From Anadara kagoshimensis (Eukaryota > Mollusca > Bivalvia > Arcoida > Arcidae): a DNA stretch of 64,000 nt. The notes beneath the pieces are model-generated. The model saw only the letters and a list, made by a program, of their open reading frames with translations, did not search any database and was not told where the DNA came from. This document shows positions 35,960 to 47,625 of the stretch, in pieces. The first letter of the stretch is position 1, and each line of letters starts with the position of its first letter. Position numbers and translations under genes: made by a program. Where the stretch lies: assembly GCA_021292105.1 (NCBI GenBank), contig CM037871.1:41037337-41101336 (forward strand), given 5' to 3'.

Positions 35960-37164
35960 TATGATACAGAAATTATAGATTATGTAAAAAATTGTGTCAA
36001 GCTTGATGGTTAATACTGCAGTTGGTGTAGCCAAAGATGTAATCGCTTTCAAAGATAAACCATTAAATTTGGAGAGCATCTGAATATAACCAGAACATTG
36101 CGGCAATTATTTATGACACGCATTGGATTTACGAGTTGCAAAGATACTAAATCTATCAAAACTGTTCCTAGAAGCTTTGATTAAAACAAAGCTGAATTTT
36201 ATGATAGAATTTAAGGTGTTTGTCAAACTTTGACATCCCCGATGAATTGATTTTCAATTGGGACGAAACAATGGGATAATATGGTTGTAACCGATGAACG
36301 GACCATTAATACAACTGGTGTCAAACAAGTGACGATAACAGGTTCACATGACAAGAAACAGATTACTGATTAGTGCTGTATTAGGTGCCTCATTACCTGG
36401 GATTTTACTACCCCCTCAGCTCCTAGACGTAGGCAAAACAGAGCTCTCTACCATCCTAAATGTCCATTTCCAAGTGACTTGGACGTGTACCATTCTATCA
36501 ATCACTGGGCAAATGCATAATCAGCTAAGGTAAAAACACTTTACTTACCTGCTTACGGAAGTATCTACGTTTTAATATATCATTTACAAATTATTCATTT
36601 TTTAAAAAAAGTAATAAATTAACACAGACATACCAATCCCTGTTCAAATTACACTTATTTCTCTTATGATATGGTTTTATAGCCAGTAGTCAATTACTAG
36701 TAGTCAATGACCTTGCGATTACTTTAAATGTGTAAAGTAAGTTTCTAAAATAACGGTACCTGACCATTGAGCTTTATATGTTATCCATGACCTTAATTTA
36801 AAAATTGGAGACACCCTTAACTAAAAAATAATTCATTGATCTGTATTTTGTAGGTATATCGATGAAATTATTATTTCGTATGAGACAACAACAAGACATG
36901 GGCTCAGTCTGTCCTTTAAAACTTAAAGCGCTTGCAATATTAGACGCATTTAAGGTCCATAAATTAAAGGCAGACATATACTTGTATTTCTGTATATTTG
37001 TAGCAGTAAACTGCACAGATAAGTTTCAGCCCATGGATCAAGAAACCAATAAGATTTTAAAAGACAATTTGACAACGCAAAAAGTTGTGGATGGGTTGAA
37101 AAAGGAAATGAACCTTGAGGAAATAATTAAATTATTTGAGAACGTCTGTTATAAAATCAATTAA
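35960..37164 (+). pseudogene. pogo/Tigger-like (DDE_1) transposase relic
   Basis: Collinear pieces in shifting frames: MVNTAVGVAKDVIAFKDKP; GEHLNITRTLRQLFMTRIG (DNA-binding domain end); IPDELIFNWDET (first catalytic Asp, about 36229); SLPGILLPPQLL with GKTEL (about 36390-36440); and a 100-codon frame (36862-37161) with DMGSVCPLKLKALAILDAFK and NCTDKFQPMDQETNK (third Asp region). Order and motifs match DDE_1-type transposases of the pogo/Tigger/Jerky group. Many stops and frameshifts; the 36862 frame lost its pairing with the upstream parts. Inactive. Confidence 0.8.
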
Positions 37165-37351
37165 TGCTGGCCGGATGTACAATGTGTTTAACCAACTCTG
37201 TCGCAGAACAATATAATCACGTCAAGTTTTGTAAATGCACTGTCGCCATTGAAATCAGTTCGTTAAACAATCTGTTATGTCTCAAATGCCATGTCGATTT
37301 TTAAATATTTTAGTGCTTTTTAGTGTTCTTTTAAACCTTTAAGTGCTCCTA

Positions 37352-37903
37352 CTGTATTTCCACAAATTCAGTGCACATGGGAAATGCAAGAATAAAGTTG
37401 TATTTTCCTAAAAAAAACATACAAAAATTTGTCAAAACTTGATACAAAATATACTGACCTAATAGGAATAAATAGTTTTCTTTCATCTAAAGGTGAATTT
37501 AATTCTGTACATAGAGTATTTTTTTAGCTTTTGACAAAACAACAAATATTACTATGTCAAAATTATCCCTTCTGTACCTTCTTACTCTGAACAACTATAA
37601 ATGTTATGTCATAATTGGAATATTCAGATGATAACACCTGGGAAAAAACCCGAACAACAATGACCTACCTGACCCTAAACACCCTCATGTAACTTGTATT
37701 GAGGCCCAATTGGTGTATAAACTTATTCAAATTTCCTACATTTTCGCAAAATTTCTATGCACAGAAGAACTGAATAGTGATGTTTTTATATTTGGTTAGG
37801 TTAGTGCATTTTAAATGCATTTGATTGACATTTTTCTGGAAATATTTTCAATTAAAAGAAATAAATAATAAAAACCATGTGCACTCAATTTATGGAAACA
37901 CAG
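37352..37903. mobile_element. 552-bp Tc1/mariner-type MITE
   Basis: The left end CTGTATTTCCACAAATTCAG and the reversed right end CTGTGTTTCCATAAATTGAG match over about 30 bp to GTGCACATGG. TA flanks lie at 37350-37351 and 37904-37905. No coding potential inside. Confidence 0.8.
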
Positions 37904-38124
37904 TAGATTCTTACAATACGTATCATTTTATTAATCTGAGAAAGTCACCCCTGATTGATCATTTGACGTACCCGAGGGTAGCGTAAACTCTCTGATGTGA
38001 TACTGCGAAATCTCATTGTAGTTTCGAAAGTTTCAATTTTTATATCTAAATATCTAAAGATCACACTAAGAGGTGTTATCTGTGCTAATGAATATCTTCT
38101 TTATTAATATCTTTCCTCAATTCA

Positions 38125-38290
38125 GAAGCAGATACCTCAATGACCCTATGTCTAAAGCAGATCACATCACCTCTAACCACCAAGGTTCGAATTCCAGTCG
38201 TGGCAGACCCTAATGTGCAAATAGTTTCTCACTGTGCTTGCCAAAGGTAGGCGGTTATCTCTGGATTTCCGGTTTCGTCCCTATCTCGAA
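38125..38290 (+). repeat. tRNA-derived SINE fragment
   Basis: GGTTCGAATTCCAGTCGTGG is a B box (GGTTCGAATTCC) in SINE context, followed by GGATTTCCGGTTTCGTCCCT, a body word shared with other SINE fragments here. The A box is not preserved. Confidence 0.5.
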
Positions 38291-39954
38291 ATCGCCTACA
38301 CAAATTCTCCATTCATTTCAGGAACGTGTGCTTTTACCTACTATTATACCACTGACTGTTTTTGTTGCCACTCCTGTTGTCTAGCTGGCGTACAGCACTT
38401 TTGTGGCATGCAGACTAGGTATAATGGGTGTAATTAAAAATTACATACAAACCCATCCCGCTGTATTGTTAATTGTTATGTATTGATAGCATTTGCGTCA
38501 GACCTCAAGATATAAATCAATGGATGACCCAGTTTAAAAAAGTTTTATTTTAATTTTGGAAAAAAAATTAATAGTTGTTTGAAGTATATACAACAAATAG
38601 CAATTAAATAAATACATAGTGCTGTTTTTCAATCATTGTAAAGATTATTTTTATATTTACATTGGTTTTCTTAAAGAAGTATTTGTTGCAGGTAAACAAA
38701 ATTTATACATATAAGTATTATGTTGAGAAATTAGAGCTAGAAAAGGTTACTGATTTCCTTTAAAAAGTTAAAGTACGGGAAGGTCACAGTGAATTTAAAT
38801 CCGACCTAGAACCTTAAGGTCATGGCCCTAAACAAGAACAAAATATGGACCCATTTCTTGCAGTACTGCATGTTAATGAATTTCATTGATATCAAGACGT
38901 CATCAACTCCAGTATTTGCAAAATATTAAAATGCATTTACACATTAAGTTTAACCATTGCAATAACAAAGTAGCAATATTCAAATTATTTACCCATTCTA
39001 GTTTATTATTTTTTGGGGATGTCCATCTAGGTATTCACTGTAAAATCATCAAAAAGCACTCACAAACCAATCAATTAGAGTTTATTACTCCGCAAACAAT
39101 CTTCCTTATAAATTTTGCTCCAATAAGCCAAGACTTTTCAGAGAAGAACCATTTCAAAGAATCGGCTAAATATTGATATAGCAACTCATTTGCATATTCT
39201 GCTGATGTCTATATCTTGTTGCTCACTGTCAGAATAAATCGAGGAATTGTTTAGGATGTTTGTTTCCAGCATTTCTGGAAAGAATCTGGTCACCAATGGT
39301 ATCTACACGTGTAAAAGCAGATCAGAAAGATCAATAAGCAGTTCTGATTATAAAAATGACAGTTTTAAAGGAAAAGTAGCACATCTCAATTAGTATGTGG
39401 TAAGGCCTTAGTATGCTTTCACCATGTATCCGCATCCTGTCATATAATTGATTGTACTGCGTGGAAGAAACTGAAACTTACAATGTAAGTAGGGATAACA
39501 CTTGCCAAATATAAATGTAACCGACTGGAATATGCTGTCAACTAATTTGTCCATCAAGGAAATAGTATCTTGATCAACATGTATTTCTCTCGGACTTCAA
39601 AGATTAAACAATCATAAGACACCAGCCGCCAGCATTATAAACAGCGACAATCATCCAAGTTGTATACAGGTAGTTCGATTGTTAGTGGTTTTAGAACTTT
39701 CAATTTTATAACATTGTAGCTTCGTTAAATGTTATCGCTAATTACAATAGAATAAATGCTGTATATTGAATTTATTAAACTAGAAAAAATAACCTCTGGT
39801 AATGTTAAACAGTGTTTATCTTAAATGATAAAGAGACGCCATGACATAAAAATCTATAAATTCAATTGTAAGAAACGAATTAAGATTTTCTTTTTTGATA
39901 TGTTAAATCAAGGAATTAGACATTTTGTACATTGCATACATGTGCTTCTTGCAA
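38291..39954. other. intergenic, nothing recognised
   Basis: No supported gene or repeat; the frame at 38886-39176 resembles nothing I know. Confidence 0.45.
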
Positions 39955-40215
39955 AATAATGAAAATAAGGTATTTAGAATATGCCATAAATTCAATACAG
40001 CACAAAATACTGCATTTACTTTAATTTCCAGCAAATATAAGGGTTTGAACATTGTAACGTCTAGAAGTGGCGTTTATAGTGTCATAACTTCCATTGTTGT
40101 GTAAACAACATATCCCTGAAGCTCTACCTCGTGTTTGCAATGCAATGGCAGTTGAACACTACAGACGTCATTTCTAGACAGTACAATAGTTCATATAGAT
40201 CATAACTCGCATTTT
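39955..40215 (+). repeat. repeat D, copy 1
   Basis: Shares with 42905-43160 the ordered words TTCAATACAGCA, ACTTTAATTTCCAGC, AACGTCTAGAAGTGGCGT, TGTCATAACTTCCATTGT and CACTACAGACGTC. About 230 bp, non-coding, no ends identified. Confidence 0.75.
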
Positions 40216-40930
40216 CCATAACAAAAAAAAAAAAAGAATAATTTTGGTATCTTATCATTCATTTTAAAGAATTTTTCAAACAACAAATCAACAATATAAC
40301 AAGATTACAGCTTTAGCAAGTAAAGTGTAATTAGCACAGCTATAGCGTAAAAATTCAAATTTCACTATGCGTCGTCCTTAATACATGACGTCACTAAGAT
40401 CCAATCATTCATGCAATATATATAAGAAGAAGAAGAAGAAATGAAAAAAATATGCATAAATATGCTTTAAAAGAATTAAATAATAATTACATATTAACAA
40501 TGTGCATTTAATATAAAATTAAATTAAAAAAACAATATAATTACCAATAGTAATGCATATTTTCCTTTTTTAATGGTGTAACAAAATATCGTAGACATAA
40601 CAGAAAAGAGGCTGTTTTTTGTTTCTATCGAGTAATACAATACATAAACTGTGTAAGACTCTGGAAGGAATCAATCCTCAATAAAAACAGTGATGGTTAC
40701 TGAATGGTTTTACAAAATACCAACAGAAGTCTAATTATAAAAAGTATGAACATTTCCAATACACTTTTACCAACTGCCTTGGTGCATAACCTTGCAAGAA
40801 GAGCCGAATTAGATTGTTAATTAGAGAAAACAATCGTAATACCTTTTAAAAATAATTATAGAAAGATTGTTTACCTAGATTTACATTCTATAATTCCCTT
40901 AATAGAACACTCAAAGAACATAAAGTTCCA

Positions 40931-41232
40931 AACCAAGGTTTACCAAGGCCCTCAAAAAGTTTCATGATCGTCATCACAAAATTGTTGATAAGTATGATTT
41001 CTGTGTCCAGGATTGCCCTGGATATAGTTCCATGTTCTTTTCACACAATTTTTATTACACACGTGTTGAGTGTAGCTAGCTTAACAGGAGGTGCTTACCC
41101 TTTCGGAGCAACCGGCCTCACTTCCCTGGTGAAAGTTCACGTGTCTAACTTGTCAGTTCCAAAGTTTTTACTTTGCTTCTGGATTGTGATTCGGACATGG
41201 ATTAGTATGTTTGTTTTTGATTTCAATACACG
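40931..41232 (+). mobile_element. family A retroposon, reference copy with 19-bp TSD
   Basis: Best-defined member of a family present at least 18 times here on both strands. The 19-mer CAAAGAACATAAAGTTCCA precedes it (40912-40930) and recurs after it (41233-41251) with one mismatch. Order: GGCCCTCAAAAAGTTT; GTGTCCAGGATTGCCCTGG; ATTACACACGTG; GTAGCTAGCTTAACAGGAGG; CGGAGCAACCGGCCTCACTT; GGATTGTGATTCGGACATGG; TAGTATGTTTGTTTTTGATT. Copies share the 3' end and vary in 5' extent, and target duplications vary in length, so this looks like target-primed reverse transcription: a SINE or the 3' piece of an unseen LINE. No A/B box and no protein. The GGAGCACC core resembles a repeat that I recall from bivalve genomes. 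Confidence 0.85.
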
Positions 41233-41252
41233 CAAAGAACAAAAAGTTCCAT

Positions 41253-41869
41253 CATCGCAATCCGTCAGGGACAGATAAATCACTTTTCACAGTTTCTAGC
41301 TATATAGGGCTACTTTCATTTTTTCTTGTATTTGTCACAGTCCCCATTAGTGAACTTTGTCTATTCTTCGGTTGAAGTTTCTCACTTTATTTCTAATTTG
41401 TATTTTTTATTGATTTTCTTGGTGAGGGTATCGTTAACTATTTGGGCAGGACAAATTATAATTAAATTAGACCCTATCGTTTTATTGTTTAAGCGGACAC
41501 AGAAAAAGGCCATCGACCAAAACTTTTCAACCCTTCATTTAAATATACAAGAAGATATTCTTAAAATGCGTCTTAACAAGCATGTCTGACTGTTAAACTT
41601 TTCAACTGCCTGTCAAAAAATATTAAAAAAGAGCAGGTCATATTGGTCAAAGGTTAAACGGTTAATAAAATAATTTTACACAATTGTACGTATCCGATTG
41701 TTGTTAAAATAGTAAACATTAAATTATAAATGACACAAATTATGACTTCAGTTATTTTTAATTTTTGTTTCTAGCACGTGATGAAAACTAACTCAACAAT
41801 GCATATAAGAATCTTAAATATTAAAAATAACATAAATATACAGAACAAACGATAATATCATAACTAGCA
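41253..41869. other. intergenic, nothing recognised
   Basis: AT-rich with only chance frames (for example 41326-41589). Confidence 0.45.
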
Positions 41870-42075
41870 TATCGGTCTAGGTCCAAATTCAGACTCCGAA
41901 AAACTTATTAAAAACATTGAAAACTATCAAATTTAGTTTAAAATTCGAACATCTGATAGGTAAGTAAGCCTTGGTGCTCCTTGAGTACAAGCTACCCTAG
42001 CTAGCTACATCCGCCGTGTCTGCAATCATAATTGAAACTGAAAATTGGACGTCAAATATATCCAGAATAATTTAG
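41870..42075 (-). repeat. family A retroposon copy, degenerate
   Basis: The minus strand has GGATATATTTGACGTCCAAT, CGGATGTAGCTAGCTAGGG and GGAGCACCAAGGCTTACTTA, ending near TTTGGACCTAGACCGATATG. Confidence 0.6.
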
Positions 42076-42904
42076 GTTGAAAAGATATCATCAATGGCGA
42101 CCAAAATTTTTTTCGAAAGCATTTTATAAGCCTCTGCTTACAATGTTTAATAACAATGCCAATGAAGTTATCCAGATAAGGCAAATATAATCAATGGAAC
42201 TTGCAAAATAAAACATGCTTGGATTTAAAAACAAACTCACAACAAAAACGAAAAAAGTAATAAATAAATTCAATTTCGGTCATTATGTTTCATTTTGAAG
42301 ATTTTCATTTAGCCTTTAGCATCATTTCGGTGCGGTTTCTGTATGCGTTACACCAATCTCTGGAAAACTTCATTGTTGTCAAGTATATATAGGAAGACAC
42401 CATTGATCTGTCCGCTTAACCTTTCATTAGAAGTATCCATTCATTAGGATTCACAATTTATACATAAACAACGTATGTTTTCTCACGATGTAAACGAAAT
42501 ACACGTTAACTCATGTTTTGCCTAATATAAAAATATACCGATCCATAATAATTATTTTAAAGTCAAAGATCAGTCGGACAGGCCAATAATGTTGACCTAT
42601 AGAAATGAATTGTGTATGATTTTTTAATGCAATCTACGTGACTGATAGTGTGTCAGCAAATCAACACGTCTATATTCACTCAAGTAAAACAGATTAGCAA
42701 ATAATCTATACTATTATGCAAATTCCGGATAAAAAACGTTTCCTTGACCAATGCTTATCAAGCCAATGTTTTTGTCTGGTGTACATGCTAAATAAAAAAT
42801 CGGTTTCGCCGGTACACAAAGTTATGCCCGGAATATGCGCACCATTCTAAATACACAAATATTGAGCTTTTTTAATTCAACGATCTTGAAATTTATAAGA
42901 ATAT
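42076..42904. other. intergenic, nothing recognised
   Basis: No gene or clear repeat. Confidence 0.45.
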
Positions 42905-43160
42905 AGGCATTATTCTGGTATTTTTTTAAATAACGCATTTAGAACCTGCCATTCATTCAATACAGCAAAAAACCCACATATACTTTAATTTCCAGCTAAT
43001 ATAATGTTTTAAACATTGTAGCGTCTAGAAGTGGCGTCATTAGTGTCATAAGTTCCATTGTATCCCCTAAAGCACTAGCTCGTGTTTGTAAGGTAATGAA
43101 GGTTAAACACTACAGACGTCTTTGTAGACAGTCCAATAGTTCATGTAGATCATACTTCCG
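42905..43160 (+). repeat. repeat D, copy 2
   Basis: Direct copy of 39955-40215, about 2.9 kb away. It has TTCAATACAGCAAAAAACCC, AGCGTCTAGAAGTGGCGTCA, ACACTACAGACGTCTTTGTA and AATAGTTCATGTAGATCATA. It ends about 30 bp before the hammerhead element at 43190. Confidence 0.75.
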
Positions 43161-43189
43161 GGTTTAAGTAAGGTATCATATATAATTTC

Positions 43190-43376
43190 TCAAAACTAAG
43201 GTATTCTCCCTCATGCAAAGTATTTCCTTAGCTTAATTTGGTAAAATATATTTTGGTCCTTTGGGTAGCTTTTCAACATCTTCAAAATAATTTTGGTTCA
43301 AGCACTACTGATGAGGAATTGTATTCCGAAACGGCCGTCTAGTGCTGTAAAATTAAAACTGGAATAATATGTAATA
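43190..43376 (+). mobile_element. hammerhead-bearing element, best copy
   Basis: 5' flank GGTATTCTCCCTCATGCAAA, CCTTAGCTTAATTTGGTAAA, TGGTCCTTTGGGTAGCTTTT; then the intact ribozyme (43301-43346); then GTAAAATTAAAACTGGAATA. Collinear with units at 9400, 17436 and 18873 and, for the body, 32566. No reading frame and no LTR. An AT-rich tract follows. Confidence 0.75.
43301..43346 (+). ncRNA. type I hammerhead ribozyme, intact
   Basis: 46 nt: AGCACTA, CTGATGA, GGAAT-TGT-ATTCC, GAAAC, GGCC, GTC, TAGTGCT. Stem I is 7 bp and perfect, stem II 5 bp and perfect; stem III is A-U plus C-G with the self-complementary loop GGCC. The core and both stems are identical to 17723-17768 on the other strand. All residues needed for catalysis are present; self-cleavage is predicted between GTC and TAGTGCT. 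Known minimal hammerheads with such a stem III act mainly in dimeric transcripts. Confidence 0.87.
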
Positions 43377-43679
43377 TATATATATTTATATGTAACCTTC
43401 TGTCTTTTTTATTTTACCATTGATTTGAAATGGCATTTGTCTGATTTCCGTCGTTTGGGGGTAAACTTATATGTCCAAAGACATTTTGTATTGCTTTTTA
43501 AGCAGTTATGGTTAAAATATTAATTATTAAAATCTACAGAATAACAATAAACATGTAGGTATTATTGCTGTCCCATGATGTTATAGTAACCGACAAACTT
43601 TGCTTACCAGATAATACCTATAGTGGACAAAAATACCAAAACAGATATTGTAGATCAATACTTTCAACACGTATGTGAT

Positions 43680-43845
43680 TCGATAACAAAACTGGTATAA
43701 GACCATCACAAGCGACACATGTATGGTGTATGGTACAAAAACTGGTATTGGACCAACACAAACAACACGTGTATGATACAGAAACTGGTATTGCACCAAC
43801 ACGTGTATGGTACAAAAACTGGTATTGGACCAATACAACCATTAA
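43680..43845. repeat. minisatellite, GGTACAAAAACTGGTATTGG
   Basis: Three to four imperfect repeats of a unit with GTGTATGGTACAAAAACTGGTATTGGACCAA-like order (30-50 bp spacing, given here only in part). Open frames over it on the minus strand are repetitive and not genes. Confidence 0.75.
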
Positions 43846-44313
43846 CACCGATATTCATAAAAATAGTATCAAAAATAGATTGTGAATAGATCTATAAAAG
43901 TTTAATTTGTTACAGTTAAACTTCCGTAACGTTATCTGTAATGTCAATACATTGCCAAGTTTACGCTTTATTCACTAAATTTTATACCACAGCGTAGGGA
44001 TAAATTGCATTGTTTAATTTAAAATTTAAAACTGTTACTAGCAGTCATTTAATTGATGATTCCCTTTTCGTGTTTGAACACAGCGATAAATACCTATAAC
44101 ACATGCTTAACATGTACATTTACTATCGCATTTAATATCTGCAGTTCTATGTCATCGTAAAGTCAGGGTCTTTTTTTCAAATGTTTATCGATAATCCTTA
44201 AAAATCATATTGTGGGTTCACTCGATCACATTATGTGCAGTCATTTGCTTTGTAAACAATTTTGTTTTTAAGCATTTTACAGGATTGGTTATCATTCGTC
44301 ATTAGATCTATCA
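43846..44313. other. 3' flank of the K2P pseudogene
   Basis: No feature recognised. Confidence 0.4.
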
Positions 44314-45244
44314 CTAATCTAATTTTTCATCCCAAATCCACTTAAACTTGGCTGTAATTTCCTCTTGCATGAGCGAAAACGCCATTGACAAAATTGTTAA
44401 CCCACAACATGTACACGGCACCTATGAGCATTCGAAGGTGAGCCTTGGGGTCTTCAAATCCGTTCCAGGCACAATATCCCAAAACCAATGGTACTTAATG
44501 TGATAAACAGAATACGAGGATTGCAGTAAATCCCCATTTTCCCAATATCCGAACAGAAAAGCGCCTCCCAAAATGTACACCGCTACGATTATCAGTGTGA
44601 CCGTAAGAGGAATCGATATGTTGGAAAGCAAATTATCTCCCCGATTATTTCGTCATCAATGTCGTCGTCGTGGTCCTTAACGACTATTATCACCATTTCG
44701 TTTAATCTTCTGTATGCGATCCGCTTTGGTAGTTAAATCTGGAGATGGGGTCGGAGTGCGCAACTTTGTTTTTCCTCCAATAATCAACTGAAAATACATC
44801 TAATTTCGATGGCACTATCGGTTGTCGTTAAATGAAGGTTTTTCAGATTTTTCAATGGTTGGAGGTTTTCTCGGTTCCAGTCGTGGTTTTTCTGGTCTGT
44901 GGATTAATGCTGGTCATCGATCTCGCTTACTAACGGTTCGTCGTCAAGTGACGTAAAAATATCCTGCTTTTCTGAATCATTCCATACAGTAGTCTTTTTA
45001 GTCAGTAGTGCCTTTTCGGATGTTGTAGGTTCCGGTGTTGATCCTCCTTTCACTTTGACAAACGGCGGATACCCACTCCTGCAAAACCCGCAGCAACATA
45101 TTTTGTAGTAAACATACCTAATGACGTCAGCAAAGATGTCTCCGATCATTGCTAGACAAATCATCACTAAGGGAATTCCCAATACAGCATAGGCTATGCA
45201 TGTTAACCGACCCCATTCCGTCTTAGGGGATATGTGACCATACC
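44314..45244 (-). pseudogene. K2P channel paralogue, exon 2 only, frameshifted
   Basis: Homologous to exon 2 of the intact channel gene and on the same strand. The acceptor TTTTTACAG precedes GGTATGG at the identical phase. The first part is open: GYGHISPKTEWGRLTCIAYA, M2 (VLGIPLVMICLAMIGD), CCCGFC, then a stop after EIDDQH (about 44904). Later pieces are recognisable in changing frames: IVPSKLD and DHDDDIDD (loop), NISIPLTVTLIIVA (M3), ITLSTIGFG then DIVPGTD (P2, one base lost between), DPKAHLRMLIGAVYM and ILSMAFSLMQEEITAKFKW (M4), stop at 44316-44314. At least six frame changes. Several are single-base losses in T or G runs, so sequencing error is a partial alternative. No exon 1 is visible between 45245 and the window end. 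Confidence 0.85.
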
Positions 45245-45420
45245 CTGTAAAAATAGACTTAAGATTAGGTAAATATTATAAAAAGATATATGAAAAATAT
45301 ATAGACTTAAAAAAAACAGTCTTGTAAACTACATTGCTGCACATATTATAAAAATATACAAATAATGGGTCCTTAATAACATGGTATTTGCATAACCAAA
45401 ACCAAACACCATTGCACATG

Positions 45421-45574
45421 TACTGTCAAATTTTGGCGTTATAAAGGGGTTTGACGATAAATTGGGGGGGGGGGCAGATAAAGAAAAGCATAAACAAAAA
45501 GATTTTTGAAAAATAGTGTGGCGATAAGCGAGGTGGCAAAGTTATCGGGGGCATTATAACGAAGTTTTACTGTA
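45421..45574. mobile_element. decayed pogo-type MITE
   Basis: The left TACTGTCAAATTTTGGCGTT and, reversed from the right, TACAGTAAAACTTCGTTATA form imperfect inverted ends, with GTTATAAAGG / GTTATAATGC words typical of pogo/Tigger termini. A G tract and GGCGATAAGCGAGG lie inside. Confidence 0.5.
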
Positions 45575-46270
45575 TTTTATTACTAAGTAAGCCGCGGATG
45601 CGTCCAGCTTTATCTACCTACCTAACCAGCGACGTTCTCTACTGATGTATGGATCATTTTGCGTGCATATAGGTATGTTAAGATTTACATAGGAAAAAAA
45701 CCATATAGCAAGTCATACGGCTCGTATTATTATTTTACAATCAATATGTATTTTGTTTAACCCTCTCGCTGCCACGGAACAGTTGAAATTACGTCAGCGC
45801 TGTGCCAAGGTTAAAACGTCATCATGATTGCGTCATCAAAAATGACGACGTTCAGAGAAAAGGAGAACCTGTCTTCATTCACCTGATTTTATACGTCGTA
45901 AAACATTCATTCCAAGGTCATTATTTGTCCGATTTTGATGAAATTTTCAATATTTTACGCATCATTATACGCAGATTTTTCTCATTAAGTTCATATCTTG
46001 AAAAGTATAACTCCAGCACAAAACCAAGTTGAACACAGAGTTGAATTTCTATTAGGCAAGTAGATCTATCCCGAATTTTTTTTTTGACCTCGTAAAATTT
46101 ATTTTTAACAAAATTGTATAATGATAATAACCAGGTGATTTAAATGAGATGCTTATTAATGTTCATGCAACATGAATGTTGAAATACTATCGAATCCTCA
46201 AATTTTGAGCTAACAGTTTTAATTAATTTAAAAATTTACTATAAAAAATTAAGTAGGCCATGATGCAATA

Positions 46271-46480
46271 TTGAAATGCGCATTATACAAGGAGCATTAC
46301 CAACACCTGTGCCGACTGATGAAAGTCAAGAATACCGGTGAAATAAAATATGCACATGATGGGCAGTATTTAATTTCTATTGTGTATGCTATTAGTGGAG
46401 GAGAGTTAGTAATAGATCCTCATGTAAAAGAAATAAATAATCAAACAAGAAATTCTGTGCAGAATCCGTCAGTTAATTAA
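46271..46480 (+). other. unassigned 69-aa frame inside E1
   Basis: Starts MKCALYKEHYQHLCRLMKVK. No family recognised; too short and isolated to call a gene. Confidence 0.15.
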
Positions 46481-47435
46481 AGACAATTTTAAAGATGGGT
46501 TGGAAAAAATGATAAAATAAACGCCGCATCTAATAGTTTCTTAAATACAAAGAGGTTATGCAATGGTTTTGATATGAAATATTTCTTAAGTGTTTATAGA
46601 ACAGGTACACAGATAGATTTTTATGGATGTTTATTTATTTACATTCAAGATTCAAGTTTGTTTAATTTGATATCAAGTTCAAATAACTGTTGAAGAAAAC
46701 ACCAAGCAGCAGTCGTGAAACGACGATAATGGCAGTCAGGGCCGTTCGTACAAACCATTTTAGCACATTTCTCTTGAATTAATTTTCTAAGAGGCTTGTT
46801 TGTTCTAGATTAACTGATAATGTTGCGTATAACGTGATATTTCTAAAATTATTGAAGTCTTACCAAAACAGGTATAAAAGATGCACAAATTTAGAAATGT
46901 ACAGTGCACTATCTAGCAAGGTTTCTTTATCGTCAGCGACTTTCCCGAAATATCCGATTAACTATCTACAGAGGTAATGTATACATACGCGTTTTATGTT
47001 TTAAGTTATTGAATATGAAAGCCGTGATTAATTATTTTCAAGCAAAGTAAACGGTAATGAAAAAAACACAATTGCAAAAGTGACAATAGCATACCTCAAC
47101 ATACATGATATTGGGGAAACATTTTCTGACTCTTAGACATAACTTTTTTTCACACTGCCACTGACCGTTGGGGACCGCTACAGAAATAGATGCTAAAAGC
47201 ATCCTGATCGCGAAATATAGCTAGCACAAATCAGATAAAAACATAACTCACTTAGCATTGTTAGTTATGGCTACAGCGTAGATTGAATAAGGAGGTAACA
47301 TAATCCATGACAATGCATTTTTTGGATGATGATGCAAAGGAAAACCAACAAGGGACATTTTCTATAGCGCAGCGGATCCCTCCCTGATCTCTAACGAGCC
47401 CCTTTTTCCTTTTGATAGCATGCCCATATACAATA

Positions 47436-47625
47436 CAGGCCTGTCGAAAGTTTAACTCTGAGAAAACGAATTAGTGCCAATGTGCAGCTCATCTCAGTTC
47501 ATTTTTAGCGATTATTTTCGCCAACTGTTTTTTTATCTCTCGGCCACTTTTATGGTCACTAAGCCATCCATATCTCTGCCACTTAGCAGCCAAACTTGGA
47601 CTACTTTATATTAACTCAGTGTTAA
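47436..47625. mobile_element. MITE with CAGGCCTGTCGAAAGT ends, split by E2
   Basis: The left end CAGGCCTGTCGAAAGTTTAA corresponds to the intact copy at 59344-59534. The interior shares CAGCTCATC and the right arm reaches AACTCAGTGTTAA, where E2 begins. The missing tip (TTAAACTTTAGACAG) appears right after E2, at 50553. It was therefore whole before E2 entered its TTAA. Confidence 0.75.

Noticed and set aside
35864..36106. 80-aa minus-strand frame
   Set aside because: It is antisense to the pogo-like transposase relic, which has recognisable blocks on the plus strand.
43581..43848. Two overlapping frames with repeated YQFLYHT
   Set aside because: Both read the minisatellite at 43680-43845 in different frames; repeats open in two frames indicate satellite DNA and not a gene.
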